Assembly (NCBI GenBank): GCA_963969595.1
Contig: OZ018408.1
Location: 14,567,823 to 14,631,822 of the forward strand
Direction of reading: 5' to 3'
Length of the DNA: 64,000 bases
DNA from: Neckera pumila
Taxonomy: Eukaryota > Streptophyta > Bryopsida > Hypnales > Neckeraceae
Of the stretch, positions 24,407-35,737 are shown in pieces. Position 1 is the first letter of the stretch, and each line of letters starts with the position of its first letter. The position numbers and the translations under genes are program-made. The notes under the pieces were generated by a model. It saw only the letters and a list, made by a program, of their open reading frames with translations, did not search any database and was not told the DNA's origin.

Positions 24407-24985
24407 CCCCTAAAGTCCCATTGTCCCTACGGGGGACAAAATGGATTTTGGGCAGGTTCCTATGAGCTCAATTTTTAATGAAACTTTCTGAAACTTTTCC
24501 ATAAGATAGAAAAACTTATTAACTTTTGGGGAATGTAATTTTTATTTCAATCGGTGCCCGGGAGCAAAAGTTATGCCCAAATAAGCTCAAAACAGGGGAG
24601 AGGGGGCAGCAAAAAAATTTTGCAAAAAATTTAATTTAATTTTTTTAATTTTTTTTCCTTATAGATTATATTTTTGCCTATTTGGGAAGCTTTGATTCAT
24701 TTCATTTGGACTTTTTATGAGAAAGTTATGGACAATCTTGTTTTTCGGGCAATTAGAGCATCTTCTTGAAAAAAACTTTTTCTTTCACTTTGAATGCTGA
24801 TATCTTTCAATCCATACGGTCAAACATCACAAAATTTTTTACTACATGATCTGTAAAAAGTGTAGTATAAGATCCTACGGTTAGTTTCTAAAAAAAAACA
24901 TTTTTTCTGATCTCTTAGATGAACGCAACAAAAGTAGCAGTTTTGAGTGATTTTTGACAGAAAAATGGCCTTGGGACTTTAGGGG
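24407..24985 (+). mobile_element. TTAA MITE copy A, piggyBac-like, 579 bp
   Basis: Flanked by TTAA at 24,403-24,406 and 24,986-24,989. The termini CCCCTAAAGTCCCA and, reverse-complemented, CCCCTAAAGTCCCA are a perfect 14-bp inverted repeat. It carries the family marks: a GTCCC..GGGGAC subterminal stem, CAAAACAGGGGAGAGGGGGC near 24,590, and CATTTGGACTTTTTATGAG near 24,702. It lacks about 340 bases found in the 900-920-bp copies. No coding capacity. TTAA duplication and CCC-type ends are diagnostic of the piggyBac superfamily. Confidence 0.9.
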
Positions 24986-25070
24986 TTAACTAGGTATGAG
25001 TGGTTGAGCATCTCCTAATCCTAGTTTACATATCCCACATGGATTGTTCTACTTTCCATCACTCCACTTG

Positions 25071-25167
25071 TATAAATAGATTGCCTAGACACTCCCATTC
25101 ACACCAATGGTGACTTACAAGTCTATGTAAAGTGGTATAGAATTGTAAGTCACCATTGATGTGAGTG
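25071..25167 (+). ncRNA. TATA box followed by a 25-bp hairpin
   Basis: TATAAATAG at 25,071-25,079 stands 17 bases before a stem whose arms are 25,096-25,120 and 25,143-25,167. They pair over 25 bases with one G-U and one mismatch, and the loop is 22 bases. The preceding ATATCCCACATGG and the TATA box resemble the promoter region of a copia-type LTR, so this may be the start of the R region of a solo LTR rather than an independent RNA gene. LTR ends were not found. Confidence 0.4.
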
Positions 25168-25589
25168 TGAACCAATTGTTTAAAGTGATTGCCAAAGAAT
25201 ATCAATACTTTTGATTTTTTCTAGATGAATATTACTAATTTTAGCCTTGGGCAGCCATTGTTCTTATGTAATGGGCTGTCGACCAGGCATGTTGATAAGA
25301 GCGGCCGTCAGCAGTTGGAATCTTCATTATCAGAAGAATTCAAAGTTTTTATTATGGACTATTGTTGCAGTGGTGGGCCAATGATACAGAAGTCATAAAT
25401 GATTGTAAGAGTGCTCTAAGCTCGATGTTACCTCAGCTGCCATGTAGGTTCGGTAGATATCTGAGCACTTTGGTGGGAACACTTGACAATTTCCAACTGA
25501 TTTAATGCCCCTATAAGGCCAGGTGGGAACGGACCTTTACGAACCAGATTGATAAGTTACTCATCAGATTGCATACATCAGAATGGTAA

Positions 25590-26508
25590 CCCCTAAAGGA
25601 CCATTGTCGGTTTGGTGGACATTTGGGATTTCAGGCAAGTACCTACGGACTGAAATTTTGTCATGATTTTTTGAAACTTATTTTGAAGATAGAAAAAGTG
25701 ATAAGCTTTGTGGGAATATAATTTTTTTCATAATCGGTGCCGGGGAAAAAAAGTTATGACCATATAAGCTCAAAATAGGGGACGGCGGGCAGCAAAAAAA
25801 AAGAACAAAAATTTGAGTTTTTTTAATATTTTTTTTCTCATAGATTATATTTTTGTCTATTTGGAAAGCTTTGGTTCATTTCATTTGGATTTGTTACGAG
25901 AAAGTTATGAACATTCTTGTTTTTTGGATAGTTAGAGCAGCTTTTTGGAAAAAATAACTTCTAGGATGCATTTCTAAATGCAATTTTTCAAATTTTTCAG
26001 AGTTTTTTCTTTTACGTGGTTTATATTACTTGATAGAACAATCTCACCATTGGGATTAGTGCATTTTAATTCCACCTAAAATATATGAATGTTTTAGATT
26101 TTCCTTCTATCTTATAACTACTTCTACTTAACAATTTTTTAAAGAATGCTAATTAAGGTTTTTTTATTTTTATTTATTTTCATAGACTCTCAACTCAATT
26201 CTCCACTACAAGGATTTAAAGCTCAAAACTTTGTAGTGCAAAAATTTTAAATTTTAAATGTTCAAAGTCAAAAAATCTAGTCCCGCAATGTGCTAAAAAC
26301 TTGTTTTTTTCACTTTAAACGCAAATATCTTGCAATCTGTGCGGTCAAAAATTCTGAAATTTTTCCTCACACTCTCAAACTAGTTAGGTGTAAGATCCTA
26401 TGGTTAAATGTGAAAAAAAAAACATTTTTCAATTTTTTTACTTTTTGCTATAGAAATGGCAGTTTTGAGTGTTTTTTTGGCAGAAAAAGGGCCTCGATAT
26501 TTTAAGGG
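25590..26508 (+). mobile_element. TTAA MITE copy B, 919 bp
   Basis: Begins CCCCTAAAGGACCATTGTC and ends AAAGGGCCTCGATATTTTAAGGG, so the right terminus has drifted. Flanks are GTAA (mutated) at 25,586-25,589 and TTAA at 26,509-26,512. It is colinear with copies C, D, F and G and provides the reference length for the intact family member. Confidence 0.88.
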
Positions 26509-26945
26509 TTAACAAAATGCTAGTTGATTAGCTAACTAGTATATACTCTTATAGTACATCGAGACAGGTACTAGTGTTATGCTAATCTCTGAGAAAGTGA
26601 ACATTCTTTAATAACTTTTGAATTTGATCACTATAGTAGTTCCTATAAGCTAAGTAAAAATTTCGACAGGGAGATAGAATCTACCCTGATACTATCTGGG
26701 AAGTTTTGAAAAAAAAACTTTTTTTTAATTCGGATTTCTGGATTCTTGTGCCATTGTCACTATAGTTTCAACAGAGCGAAAATAGGGGAAAAACGATTTT
26801 TTGAGCAAAATAAAAGTAAATTTCAAGGTAAATCGGAGGATTGTGGAGCAGCCCTCTAAAGGCCTGAAATTTCCTCTAATGTACCTCACCTCCAGGTTTC
26901 AGGTGGCGGTTTGGTTGTGTAGTTTTATTTTTTCTTTGCACAAGT

Positions 26946-27248
26946 GACATTAGATGATATTTGAGGATCTTGGAGGGCCGTTTCAGGCCTGTTCCCTAAT
27001 CTGCCCAGATTCAGTGAATGCCAGTACGAATGTGTCAGTTGTTGTTGTTTTTAAAAACAAAAACAAAAACAAAAAACTATCAAAATATCATTTAAAGCAA
27101 ATTTTTTTTTTTTTTTTTTTTTTCAAAAGATGACATGGTAGTCGTTGTGCCACGTCAGCCAGCTGTTGCTGCGTTCCAGCAGTCTGGGAACGCAATAGAC
27201 AGTAGGTGAACTTGGAGCCCTCCAAGACCCCGAATCTCATTTAATGAC
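26946..27248. mobile_element. Fold-back repeat of about 300 bp
   Basis: Arms at 26,946-26,979 (GACATTAGATGATATTTGAG onward) and 27,214-27,248 are imperfect reverse complements sharing TCTTGGAGGGC and CATTARATGA. The interior has A-rich and T-rich homopolymer tracts. A related fragment at 26,846-26,883 matches the 20.1-kb region inverted. Non-coding. Confidence 0.55.
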
Positions 27249-27327
27249 AGATTGTCAAATTTAATTCATTGCAGAAAACTGTACAACTGTCAAGCAAGAG
27301 GATTGACTTGCTGTTTAGAGAAGTGTA

Positions 27328-27641
27328 CAGTAGAACCTCTCTAACCTGATCGCTCCGGGATTGCCTGACAAGATTGCTTTAGAGAGGTTAATTGCTTTAG
27401 AGAGGATTTGCACTACACAGGAAGTTGCTGCAAGGAGATATGTGCCACATTTTTAGAAAAAGGAACTTGTTCAAAAGAATATTTTATCTTTTTTTGACAA
27501 GGTTGAGGTCCACCACAATTCCTTGGCAGGCTCTCATTTAGTGCTACAACTTTCTTTATTCCCAAAGTCGAGACCGCCCAACCCTATTTGTTTATAGAGG
27601 TTTATCAGCTTTGAGAGGATCAACTTTGAGAGGTTTTACTG
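27328..27641. mobile_element. pogo/Tc1-mariner-type MITE, 314 bp
   Basis: The ends CAGTAGAACCTCTC and, reverse-complemented, CAGTAAAACCTCTC are flanked by TA at 27,326-27,327 and 27,642-27,643. ACCTCT-containing termini with a TA duplication are typical of plant pogo-like (Lemi/Emigrant-type) MITEs. Internal GCTTTAGAGAGG words repeat the terminal motif. Non-coding. A shorter relative is at 46,449. Confidence 0.85.
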
Positions 27642-27770
27642 TAATTTTATTTCCCAATTGAAATAAAACTCAATGTGTACCACCGCAGGGATGGTGTTCT
27701 GAGTTGGCTCTTGGGCTTTAGCTTAGTGTTAAAAAACTAAAAGTATTGTTGTGGAAAATGTAAAATTTTG

Positions 27771-27862
27771 CCGGGACTTGGTCCTTAGGTTCTGTGTACT
27801 GTTTCCCTTTGCAATGGAAATTGTCCATGTGTTTCAAGAAAAAAAAAAAAAAAAAAAAATTC
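27771..27862 (+). mobile_element. Non-LTR retroposon tail with poly-A
   Basis: The segment GACTTGGTCCTTAGGTTCTG to TTGTCCATGTGTTTCAAG is followed by a run of over 20 A. The same 3' end (GACATGGTCCTTTGGTTCTG to TTTGTCCATGTGTTTCAAG plus an A-rich tail) occurs at 47,870-47,957. A shared 3' end followed by poly-A marks a LINE or SINE family. The 5' part is lost or unrecognised. Confidence 0.7.
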
Positions 27863-27899
27863 AGTGTGTGCCATTAATCAAAATTAAATCCAGCAACTG

Positions 27900-30270
27900 A
27901 CAAGCACCGACAGGCCTCCAATACAAATGTAACGCCACCGGCCACTCTGAATAGAGGCCACGCTCCACGCCAGTCTATCCGTACGTGGATGTGCGACTGA
28001 CAGTACGTTGACACCAAGAGTTCCTCCCAATTGCGGCCTCAGTGCTTTTGGTGATGCTTGCCTGACCACGTCGGATGAGTGTTCCTATTGTGGACTGGAT
28101 GCGTTGATCGCAAGTAACTCCTGTAGCTACAGTAGGCAGCTGAAGAAAGTTTGAGCCGTACTTATTGAATTGAAATAAGTCATATATAGTATAATGGACA
28201 TTGAGCATGAAATTTAATATAATTGTCATTTCGGGTGCTGGTTCTGTCAGACGATTGGGAAGTGGACATGATGCCCAAGACATGGTCACAAATTAAACGC
28301 TTGAAAATTAATGTACGTGATAGACTCAAAAAGAAAACCATTAACACCGCATAACCTATTGAGTGCAGGCGGAACCAACGGCTTGGCTTTCAGATCTGAA
28401 TGCAGGTGTACCTTACGCTTCTACTTTAGGTATGCGCACCGATAACCGACCTAATAACTATAACTGAGCTTAGGTACTATTATCAAACAAAAAATATTTT
28501 CATTAGGATTTGTTGGCAACCGAAAGAGGAACCCAAAGCACTTTAGCATGCGTTATTTGGACACCGTCTAAATAAGTTATGAATTTTCAAAGTATTGTCT
28601 CTAGGTGTACTAAAAATCAACACTACACCCTCATAGACTTTCATTTCCAGAGTGTGCATATCTTGTCTAATCAATATCAAGGAAATAGTGTCCCTTTGTC
28701 TTCCAAATGTAGGTGTTGCTTTGGGGCAATGTTGATTGTGGGTGTACTTACCTTACCACATTCAATTCTAATAGCATTTTAAGCACAGCATACTTCATTC
28801 AGTTGTTTAGAAAATCCTAAGCTTAAATCGCAGTAGGATTATTTGGTGATGACGTGTGATCATTCATATCTGCAAGCGATGCAGTTCAAAATTCAATCTT
28901 TTGTAGGAGACGAGAGCTCTAATGGTAATGGGTTTAAGCGAAACATATGGGTTCAACTTGAACATTTAATGGTTTAAAATCGTTTCACACCAGGGCTTTT
29001 GTTTTTGGTGAAATTTCGCCAGTTCTGACAGAAAGCAGCAAATGCATTCACGTCCCTCCAAATTTTATGCTATCAGGTGCTGCCAAAACACAGCTTCTAC
29101 AGTGAAAAAAAAAGCCTTGTTTCACAGAGTCAGCTAGAGCAGACAGGAAGTGAATATTTTGCTGTTTGAAGTTGTATGGCATCCTGCAGTATAGTATTGG
29201 TACACATAGTATGTTCAAGACAAACTTCGGAGCTGTAATCGCAATTTCGTCAAATTGGCTTGATCCTGCGCCAGAATTGTGAAATAAGTTAAATCTAAAT
29301 AAAGCTCTCACAACTAGGCTATTTATTATTTTACGTTTCAGGCCGCGTGGCCTGAAAGTGTCAAAGTAGTAGTGGAATACGCCAAGTTAACGAAATCGAC
29401 GTTAATAACAGAACATGTATGGAGCTCGAATACGAGTTTCGTATGTGCTCAGCACAATTTTGTAGATTAGGCAGGCCAGAATACACCCGTTATCAACATT
29501 TCTTAGAAGCAATTGCAAGCTTGCACGGGGTTGCTTTTATTATGCCGACACGTCACTGTTCTTAATTTCAACCAAAAAATTCATCATATGCGCATATTCT
29601 TAAGCGTAGGCAACTGTCACTGAGTTCTTATGTCGTCGGAACTCTTATTCCAGTTCCGGAAATTTACTGAATTGGGCATGAATGTTGCTCTCGAAAGGTT
29701 GGAAGTACACAAGCATATACAGAGAGACTGAGCTGGAAGAAATTTCCTTCTACGATCGAAACATGCGTCTAAATCGGGGTCTGATAGTCAGGCTTCAAAT
29801 AAAATTTAATTCATCTGCACGACTGCGACATAACATCATTCATCAACTCGTCAGCAAAGAATTTTAAAAATGTTAGATCATAAGACAAGCTGATCGCTAG
29901 ATCGTCAATGAACCTTTCAAGAAGATTCCAGGAACTAACACATGCTAAGGAGTTAGCTAACAACCTGTAACAGACGTCAGACTGCTGAGGTTTGTTAAAT
30001 AGTCACGTCGCTTTGTCTCATCCTCTACCATTACACACAAACAGTGAGGAAGTGGAAACGTACTCAAGCAGCTGTGCTACCTTTAATTTTCCCAAAGATC
30101 GATTCTACTAACAAGACCATCACATGTTGTCCATGATATATATATTACGAAGCTACTTGCAATTGTGCCCTGGCTACATCACTAGCTAGATCGATACAAT
30201 ACCGTGAACGTGAAGCCGTCACTCTCTGCAATTAGCTGGATCAAGGTAGCTTGGGGTCAGCTTAAACACA
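27900..30270. other. Low-repeat island, no coding gene identified
   Basis: Composition is more balanced than in the surroundings, and I see none of the window's repeat families. No frame here has recognisable protein content. A 9-bp perfect hairpin TTTCAGGCC/GGCCTGAAA with a GCGT loop lies at 29,336-29,357. The stretch precedes the microRNA-like hairpin and may be host regulatory or untranslated DNA. Confidence 0.4.
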
Positions 30271-30273
30271 TTC

Positions 30274-30364
30274 TCTTCCCCTTGCGTATGATGCAGATCT
30301 TCGTCTGATTACTCACGAAGATCGATAAGCAGATGAAGAATCTGCATCATAGACTAGTGGAAGA
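30274..30364 (-). ncRNA. Candidate MIRNA precursor hairpin
   Basis: Arms at 30,287-30,307 (21 nt) and 30,330-30,351 (22 nt) are complementary along their whole length except for one G-U-type position and one bulged base. The loop is 22 nt. Pairing resumes outside at TCTTCC (30,274-30,279) and GGAAGA (30,359-30,364) after a small internal loop, giving a stem of about 34 positions. This is the geometry of a plant pre-miRNA. The arm sequences do not match conserved plant miRNAs that I know. The strand is chosen from the minus-strand TATA box 450 bases away; on the minus strand the G-U becomes an A-C mismatch, so the plus strand folds slightly better. It is not in a recognised repeat. Confidence 0.5.
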
Positions 30365-30815
30365 AAATCAAATCGATAATCACCGGTAGATTCTCATGTA
30401 CATATAGCTACTTATAGCTACATGCTAGCTACATATACGTACATACAGTATGTTCATATACATACGCAAAATCCATCTATCTGCAACTTTGGTGGCCGGT
30501 TTCAATTTTGATTTTCGGCCGGTTCGAATCAAAGCCCCGGCCACACCGTCCTTACTGTACACCAACAGCAAATCAACGGCTAATCTGCAGTGCAACCACG
30601 GTATCTGCAAATCCGCTAGCTGCGAGATCGATCCGCTGCCTCCTAAAACTAAACTAATCCTCCGGCAGTACAAGGTTGAACGTACTCAAACCAGCTAGAG
30701 TCACTGTGAAGCTAGCAGAGGAACCGCGTGCACTTGACAGACGCCTGAAAACCACGAGATCGAGCTTGCTAGCTAGTGCAGGATCTGAGAATGCCAGAGA
30801 CTGCAGAGAAGGCGA

Positions 30816-30823
30816 TATTTATA
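30816..30823 (-). promoter_or_regulatory. TATA box, minus strand
   Basis: TATAAATA on the minus strand, in a GC-rich context with CTCTGCAG-type words just downstream, where a start site would be expected (about 30,785). A transcript from here would run through 30,700-30,400 and include the hairpin at 30,364-30,274. No long protein frame begins downstream, which fits a non-coding primary transcript. Confidence 0.4.
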
Positions 30824-30829
30824 CAGAGC

Positions 30830-33180
30830 ACTTCGGAACGGAGGGCTGGGTCCGGAGCCGCAATTCACAGCCCGGGCCCTTCCCCAGTATTGCAGCTGGG
30901 TACCAACTGGCGCAGATTGCGCTGGCTGTGAGATAGGCGACTCGGCCATTGGCAAGGAGTCAAGGACCACTCAAACTTGGCTGCTAGGACTCCTAGGAGA
31001 AGTTGCGTACCGTGAACTCAAAGTGCACCTGCGGCTTGACACTGACATTCAGTTGGGTCAATCCTTGGGACCAAGGCAAGGTAATACTGTAAGATATTGT
31101 ATGCACTAGCATTGGATTACCATGAAATGCTAGGTCCAGTTTTCAAGGCAGATTTCTTGCCATTCCATTGGATAGTTAGAATAGTGTTATTACTCATATA
31201 TGAATGTCTTCCCTCTTTCTACACCCTTAGATTTGCAAAAAGTACAAATATGGACGGTTGTAAAGAACTATTAGAGCAGCCCCAGTGGAAGAATGGAAAT
31301 AGGGACCTGTAGTACCAAAGTTTTGAAGTGGAACGAGGCGGATTTCATTCCATTCCCTTGACTTTTGAAAAAAATTGATCCAATACAAAGCCAACAATCT
31401 AAACTTCAAATGGACTTTTCCGGATTGTAAAAAGAAGGGGAGGAAAAGAAGACCTTTCATGCACAAAAGGGGAATTAATATATATTGGCACGAGTATGAA
31501 AGCTTAAAAAGGGATGATGATATGACTGTTCCTATTGTAAGCCAATTCAGTATAGGGACTCTATATTTTGCCAACTTGTTAGGCTTGAGAAAAGAAACTG
31601 TGGGGTCAAGAATAAAGAGAGACCAATGCGAGTTGCATTGGAGCATTTTTTTTTTAGTTGCTGTATTATATTGCTATTAACATGGTGGTTTCCAATTAGA
31701 TTGGATTATTGGAGCTATGCTTAGACTTGCCATCATGTCCTATTATGCTCTCAAGCCTCCCAACCCTCAAGCATTATCTAGTCCTTTGACATTTTTGAAT
31801 GCAAAATCTAAGGCCATTCTAGAATATCAATCTAACAAGAATATATTAGTGGTTACAATGATATTTTCAATTATGCAACTACCTACAATATTTAGTATAA
31901 TTTCTCTCTTACAATAGCCTACAATTTATAGGCAAACTTGCATTCAAATTTTTCTATATTTAAAGAATACTTGATTCATAGAAGTACAAGAGCCCTTGCC
32001 TTGAAGTTCAAGAATGTTTTGAGGGTTAATGTATTTTATTCCATCTACCTCCAATTTCATCAAGTACGGTTCTATTGAAGTGTTATCAATATGATTATTA
32101 TCATTTGTTCTCACTCCCGATTCTCACTATGTCAAAAGTCATATTTTCCCAAGGTCAATCTCAAGTTTTTTAGATTGCTGAAGATGTTTTTGAAGCCTTC
32201 AAAAGACTGCAAATTCTTATGGACTGTGGAAACATGCGACATCAACAATCTAATGTGGTTCGGATACTACCACATCTGATAATAATATTTTTTTATTTTT
32301 TTATTTTGACAGCAGTGCGCTGGTTTCTAGTAAGGGGAACAACCTTGGAACAATCTTCTAGAGGCCTCAAAAAACATCTAATGGTGGAATGTAAAACTTC
32401 ATAGTGTGAAGTGCATGATTTGGAATTTATGAACTTTTAATCATGAACAAATCCCAAGTAGTATATAATTTGATCTTGGAAGACTATCAAGTAGGATTGA
32501 AGTACACCAATAGGCTTTGTCTCAAAATAAAGGCTTTCTTTTCTGATTTGGGCTAATAATCAAATTGATCACTCCACTTTTAAAAGCCACAAAATTTCCA
32601 TTATATTCTTTGTAGCTAATTAGTTTTTTTCCTCAAATGCTAGAATTTGATTTGGCTCTTCATTGTCTTTACTTTACTCCAACTTGGTTTGCAATTCTTT
32701 CATTATAAATTGACTATTCTAAGCATTTTCATTCTCCATCACCAACTTGATATACAAATTAAATTCATTGTTATTTCAAATTGGGATAATATAAACACAC
32801 CATGCACGTCAAACTCACAAAATCTAATTCAACTTGATAGCACTCTCTAAATATAATTTCCAATTATACATCAAATAAACAGAACTACACACACAAATAC
32901 ACACCAGTTCGGCAACAATTCTATTTTATAAAAACAAACATAGATATACAGTCAATGCGGGCTGGGACTCTCACACTCATACTGGGCAGTATGTGAAAAT
33001 GCTCTTTCTTTTAGTTTCTTTTATATTTGATTTGTAGGCGATCGCAACGATATACATTAGGAAAAGTTTGAACTCTCAAAGAGCCCCTCAAGATTTGACA
33101 TGCCAAGCTATTTATTGAAGGCTAAAGATGATAGCCTGAGTACACAAATATGTACATAATTGTGTTGCTACCTTGTGTGA
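30830..33180. other. Unassigned interval
   Basis: Positions 30,830-31,100 are GC-rich and probably upstream DNA of the minus-strand TATA box. Positions 31,260-31,680 may be a small insertion, since GAGCAGCCCCAGTGG near 31,274 and the inverted-looking CCAATGCGAGTTGCATTGG near 31,622 resemble MITE ends, but they do not pair well. The remainder is AT-rich with no gene seen. Confidence 0.35.
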
Positions 33181-33184
33181 ATTT

Positions 33185-33570
33185 CATCAAGTACCCATGA
33201 ACTTGTCAAAATAAAGAATTAATTTATAGTACCAAGGACTCAAATGACAAAAAAGTACCTAATGTCTAATTGTCCAATAAAAAGCATTTCATTTTGCAAA
33301 CATCATGAGCAACCAAGTATCTATGAACCTTTTAAAATAAAGAATTCATTCATAGTGACAAGGACTCAAATGACAAGAAGTACCTAATGTCTCACCATCC
33401 AATAAGAAGCATTTCATTACACAAACATCATGAGCCACTAGAACTTAGTTGCACCAAATTTGTCCTTTCCAAATAAAATATTCCCTCAACGTACTAAAGA
33501 TTTGAATGACAAGAAGTACCTAATGTCCCATTGTCCTATAGAAGGAATCCAATTGTGTAAACATCATGAT
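33185..33570. repeat. Three-unit tandem array, 126-137-bp period
   Basis: The core CAAATGACAAGAAGTACCTA recurs with the last word of each unit, AAACATCATGA. Units start near 33,185, 33,312 and 33,440, with the CAAATGAC word at about 33,241 and 33,367 and GAATGAC at about 33,504. Further shared words are AATAAAGAATT and AGCATTTCATT. No coding capacity. It ends about 70 bases before the TTAA of MITE copy C. Confidence 0.85.
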
Positions 33571-34594
33571 GTCAAAAATGGGTGGAAATAGGGGAAAAAT
33601 ATTGATCCTTCATTGACAAGTACGCATTTAAATCCACTTAACCCCTAAAGGCCCAAGTGTCTGCTCACTGGACAAGTGGGATTTTGGGTAGGTACCTACA
33701 AGTTGAAATTTTGTCCTGATTTTCTGAAACTTTTTTAGAAGATAGAAAAATTGATAAACTTTGTGGGAGTATAATTCTTTTTCATACGTACCCGGAAAAA
33801 AAAGTTATGCCCAAATAAGCTCAAAACAGGGGAGAGCGGGCAGCAAAAAATATTTTGCAAAAAATATATATTTTTTTTTGAATTTTCTTTCCAATAGATT
33901 ATAATTTTGTCTATCTGGAAAGCTTTGATTCATTTCATTTGGATTTGTTATGAGAAAGTTATGGACATTCTTGTTTTTTGGGCAATTAGAGCATCTTTTT
34001 GAAAAAATAACTTGTAGGACTCATTTTTGGATGCAGTTTTTCAACTTTTTCAATTTTTTTTGGCATGTCTTAGTTTATTTGCTAGAAAAATCTCACCATT
34101 GGAATTAGTGCATTTTAATTCCATCTAAAATATATGAAAACTTTAGATTTTCCTTCTATCTCGTACCTGATTCTACTTAACAATTTTTTTAATAATGAAA
34201 ATTAAGTTTTTTTGAATTTTTTTTTTTTTTGTAAATTGTCAACTCAATTCTCTACTATAAACATTTAAAGCTCAAAACTTTGTAGTGCAAAAATTTTAAG
34301 TTAAAAATGTTCAAAGTCAAAAAGACCAGTCCCACAATGTGCTTGAAAAACTTGTTTTTTTCACTTTAACACTTGAATGGTCCTTGGGCTCTGGCTCTAC
34401 GGCATCGTAGACGCAGTCTATGATCAAGGGTGAATTGGAAGAATCACGACCAGAGCATCAGAAGGGAAATCCAACCATTCCGATGGAGTTCTCAGCATCT
34501 TTAAGGCGCGTACAAATTTTTGCCAGAACGCAAACTACGTCTTTGTCGATGAATAATAGGATAATGCATTGTCGCGCACAATGTTCTCTCTTCA

Positions 34595-34900
34595 GTGGCA
34601 AGTATTTATCGAATAGGAAATTCTATCGGTCAGCTTTTCAAAATCGGAACGGTGAGTGCTGTCGCAATAACATTACGATTGTGTCCAAAAATTTTTGGAG
34701 CAATTCATGCAGCATTGCAGCAATCACGGCTTCAGCGTCACCGTATGCTTGGCATGTTGGGTCGCCTGGCAGTGCAACGGGCGGAACAAAAATATGCTGA
34801 TACGGTGGCCTCCCAGGTGAAGCACAAACGTTGTACGAAGGCTTGTCAACTGGACATGCTGGCAACATATACTGCAAAACACAGAGCGGGAGGGTAACAG
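34595..34900 (+). pseudogene. Weak PIF/Harbinger-like fragment
   Basis: A plus-strand frame reads IYRIGNSIGQLFKIGT and then TLRLCPKIFGAIHAAL. This resembles the helix-turn-helix segment ahead of the nuclease in Harbinger-type transposases (short helix, G-N-S, F-x-I-G, then L-R-x-C-x-x-I). It opposes the piggyBac gene and occupies the far end of that element. Resemblance is by eye over about 50 residues and could be chance. Confidence 0.25.
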
Positions 34901-35713
34901 GTTTTTTTGTCAAATCCTCCTAGCACGTCCTTTCGTTGGGACAGCACTAACCATTGACACTACGGTAGCAACATTGTCTCAGATTTGTTTACCAAATGAG
35001 CTTGAATGCCATGACTAGTGTGATTCAAAACAATGGTTTCACTCAAAGAATTTTGTGATTCATAATATCATGCATGAAAAGGGTCAGTGAAATCCACACT
35101 GTTGAAATTGGGCGTGTGATTACACAAGAGTCTTATGAAAAGACAATTTCGCATATATACCATGAGATTGTAAGTGTGCTCGCTACCTTGCTATCTCCAT
35201 ACAAGCCTACAACGAAACCAAGATACATCCACAAAAAAGAAACTAACAAAACTTAAGGGCTCCTGATTCAAAATTGAGTAGCGCCAGTTGGAGAACTCCA
35301 GAACTCCTCTGCATAGAAGTAAAAGCAAACCCTCATACTGCCCCTCCAAAATATAAAGCAACCACCCCTAACCCAAGTATGCAATGCCCAAAGGCTTTCC
35401 CTGGGTACAACGCCAACTAATCAAGCGCATACCCCCGCGGATCCGACATGTACCAGTTGCCTCCTCGAACTACACAATGACGGGTTGCATATTTGCCTAG
35501 TACCCATGCTGCGTGTGAATTGCTCAATAGCACACACAGTTGCACTTGAACAACCGGAAAGACAACAACACCGAAAACTATAATCAGATCTTCTTCTCCT
35601 TTCTCGATCCGGCCAACTATCCGACCCAGTCTGATCGATTTCTATTCACTCCTACTCTCATCCGATTTTGTTTTACCTCTGTTTTACCATCAAAGGGTTT
35701 TCCGCTTGCTTTT

Positions 35714-35737
35714 GAGAGTGGCAGGCCTGCCACTCTC
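35714..35737. repeat. Perfect 24-bp palindrome
   Basis: GAGAGTGGCAGG followed without a spacer by its exact reverse complement. It lies in the putative LTR region of the nested block. It could be a protein-binding dyad or a cruciform-forming site. Confidence 0.9.

Noticed and set aside
25525..25600. Second hammerhead core on the minus strand (CTGATGAG)
   Set aside because: No GAAA in the required place and no flanking stems.
30518..30540. tRNA-like T-arm word GGTTCGAATC
   Set aside because: No D-arm, anticodon stem or acceptor pairing can be built around it, so it is not called a tRNA.
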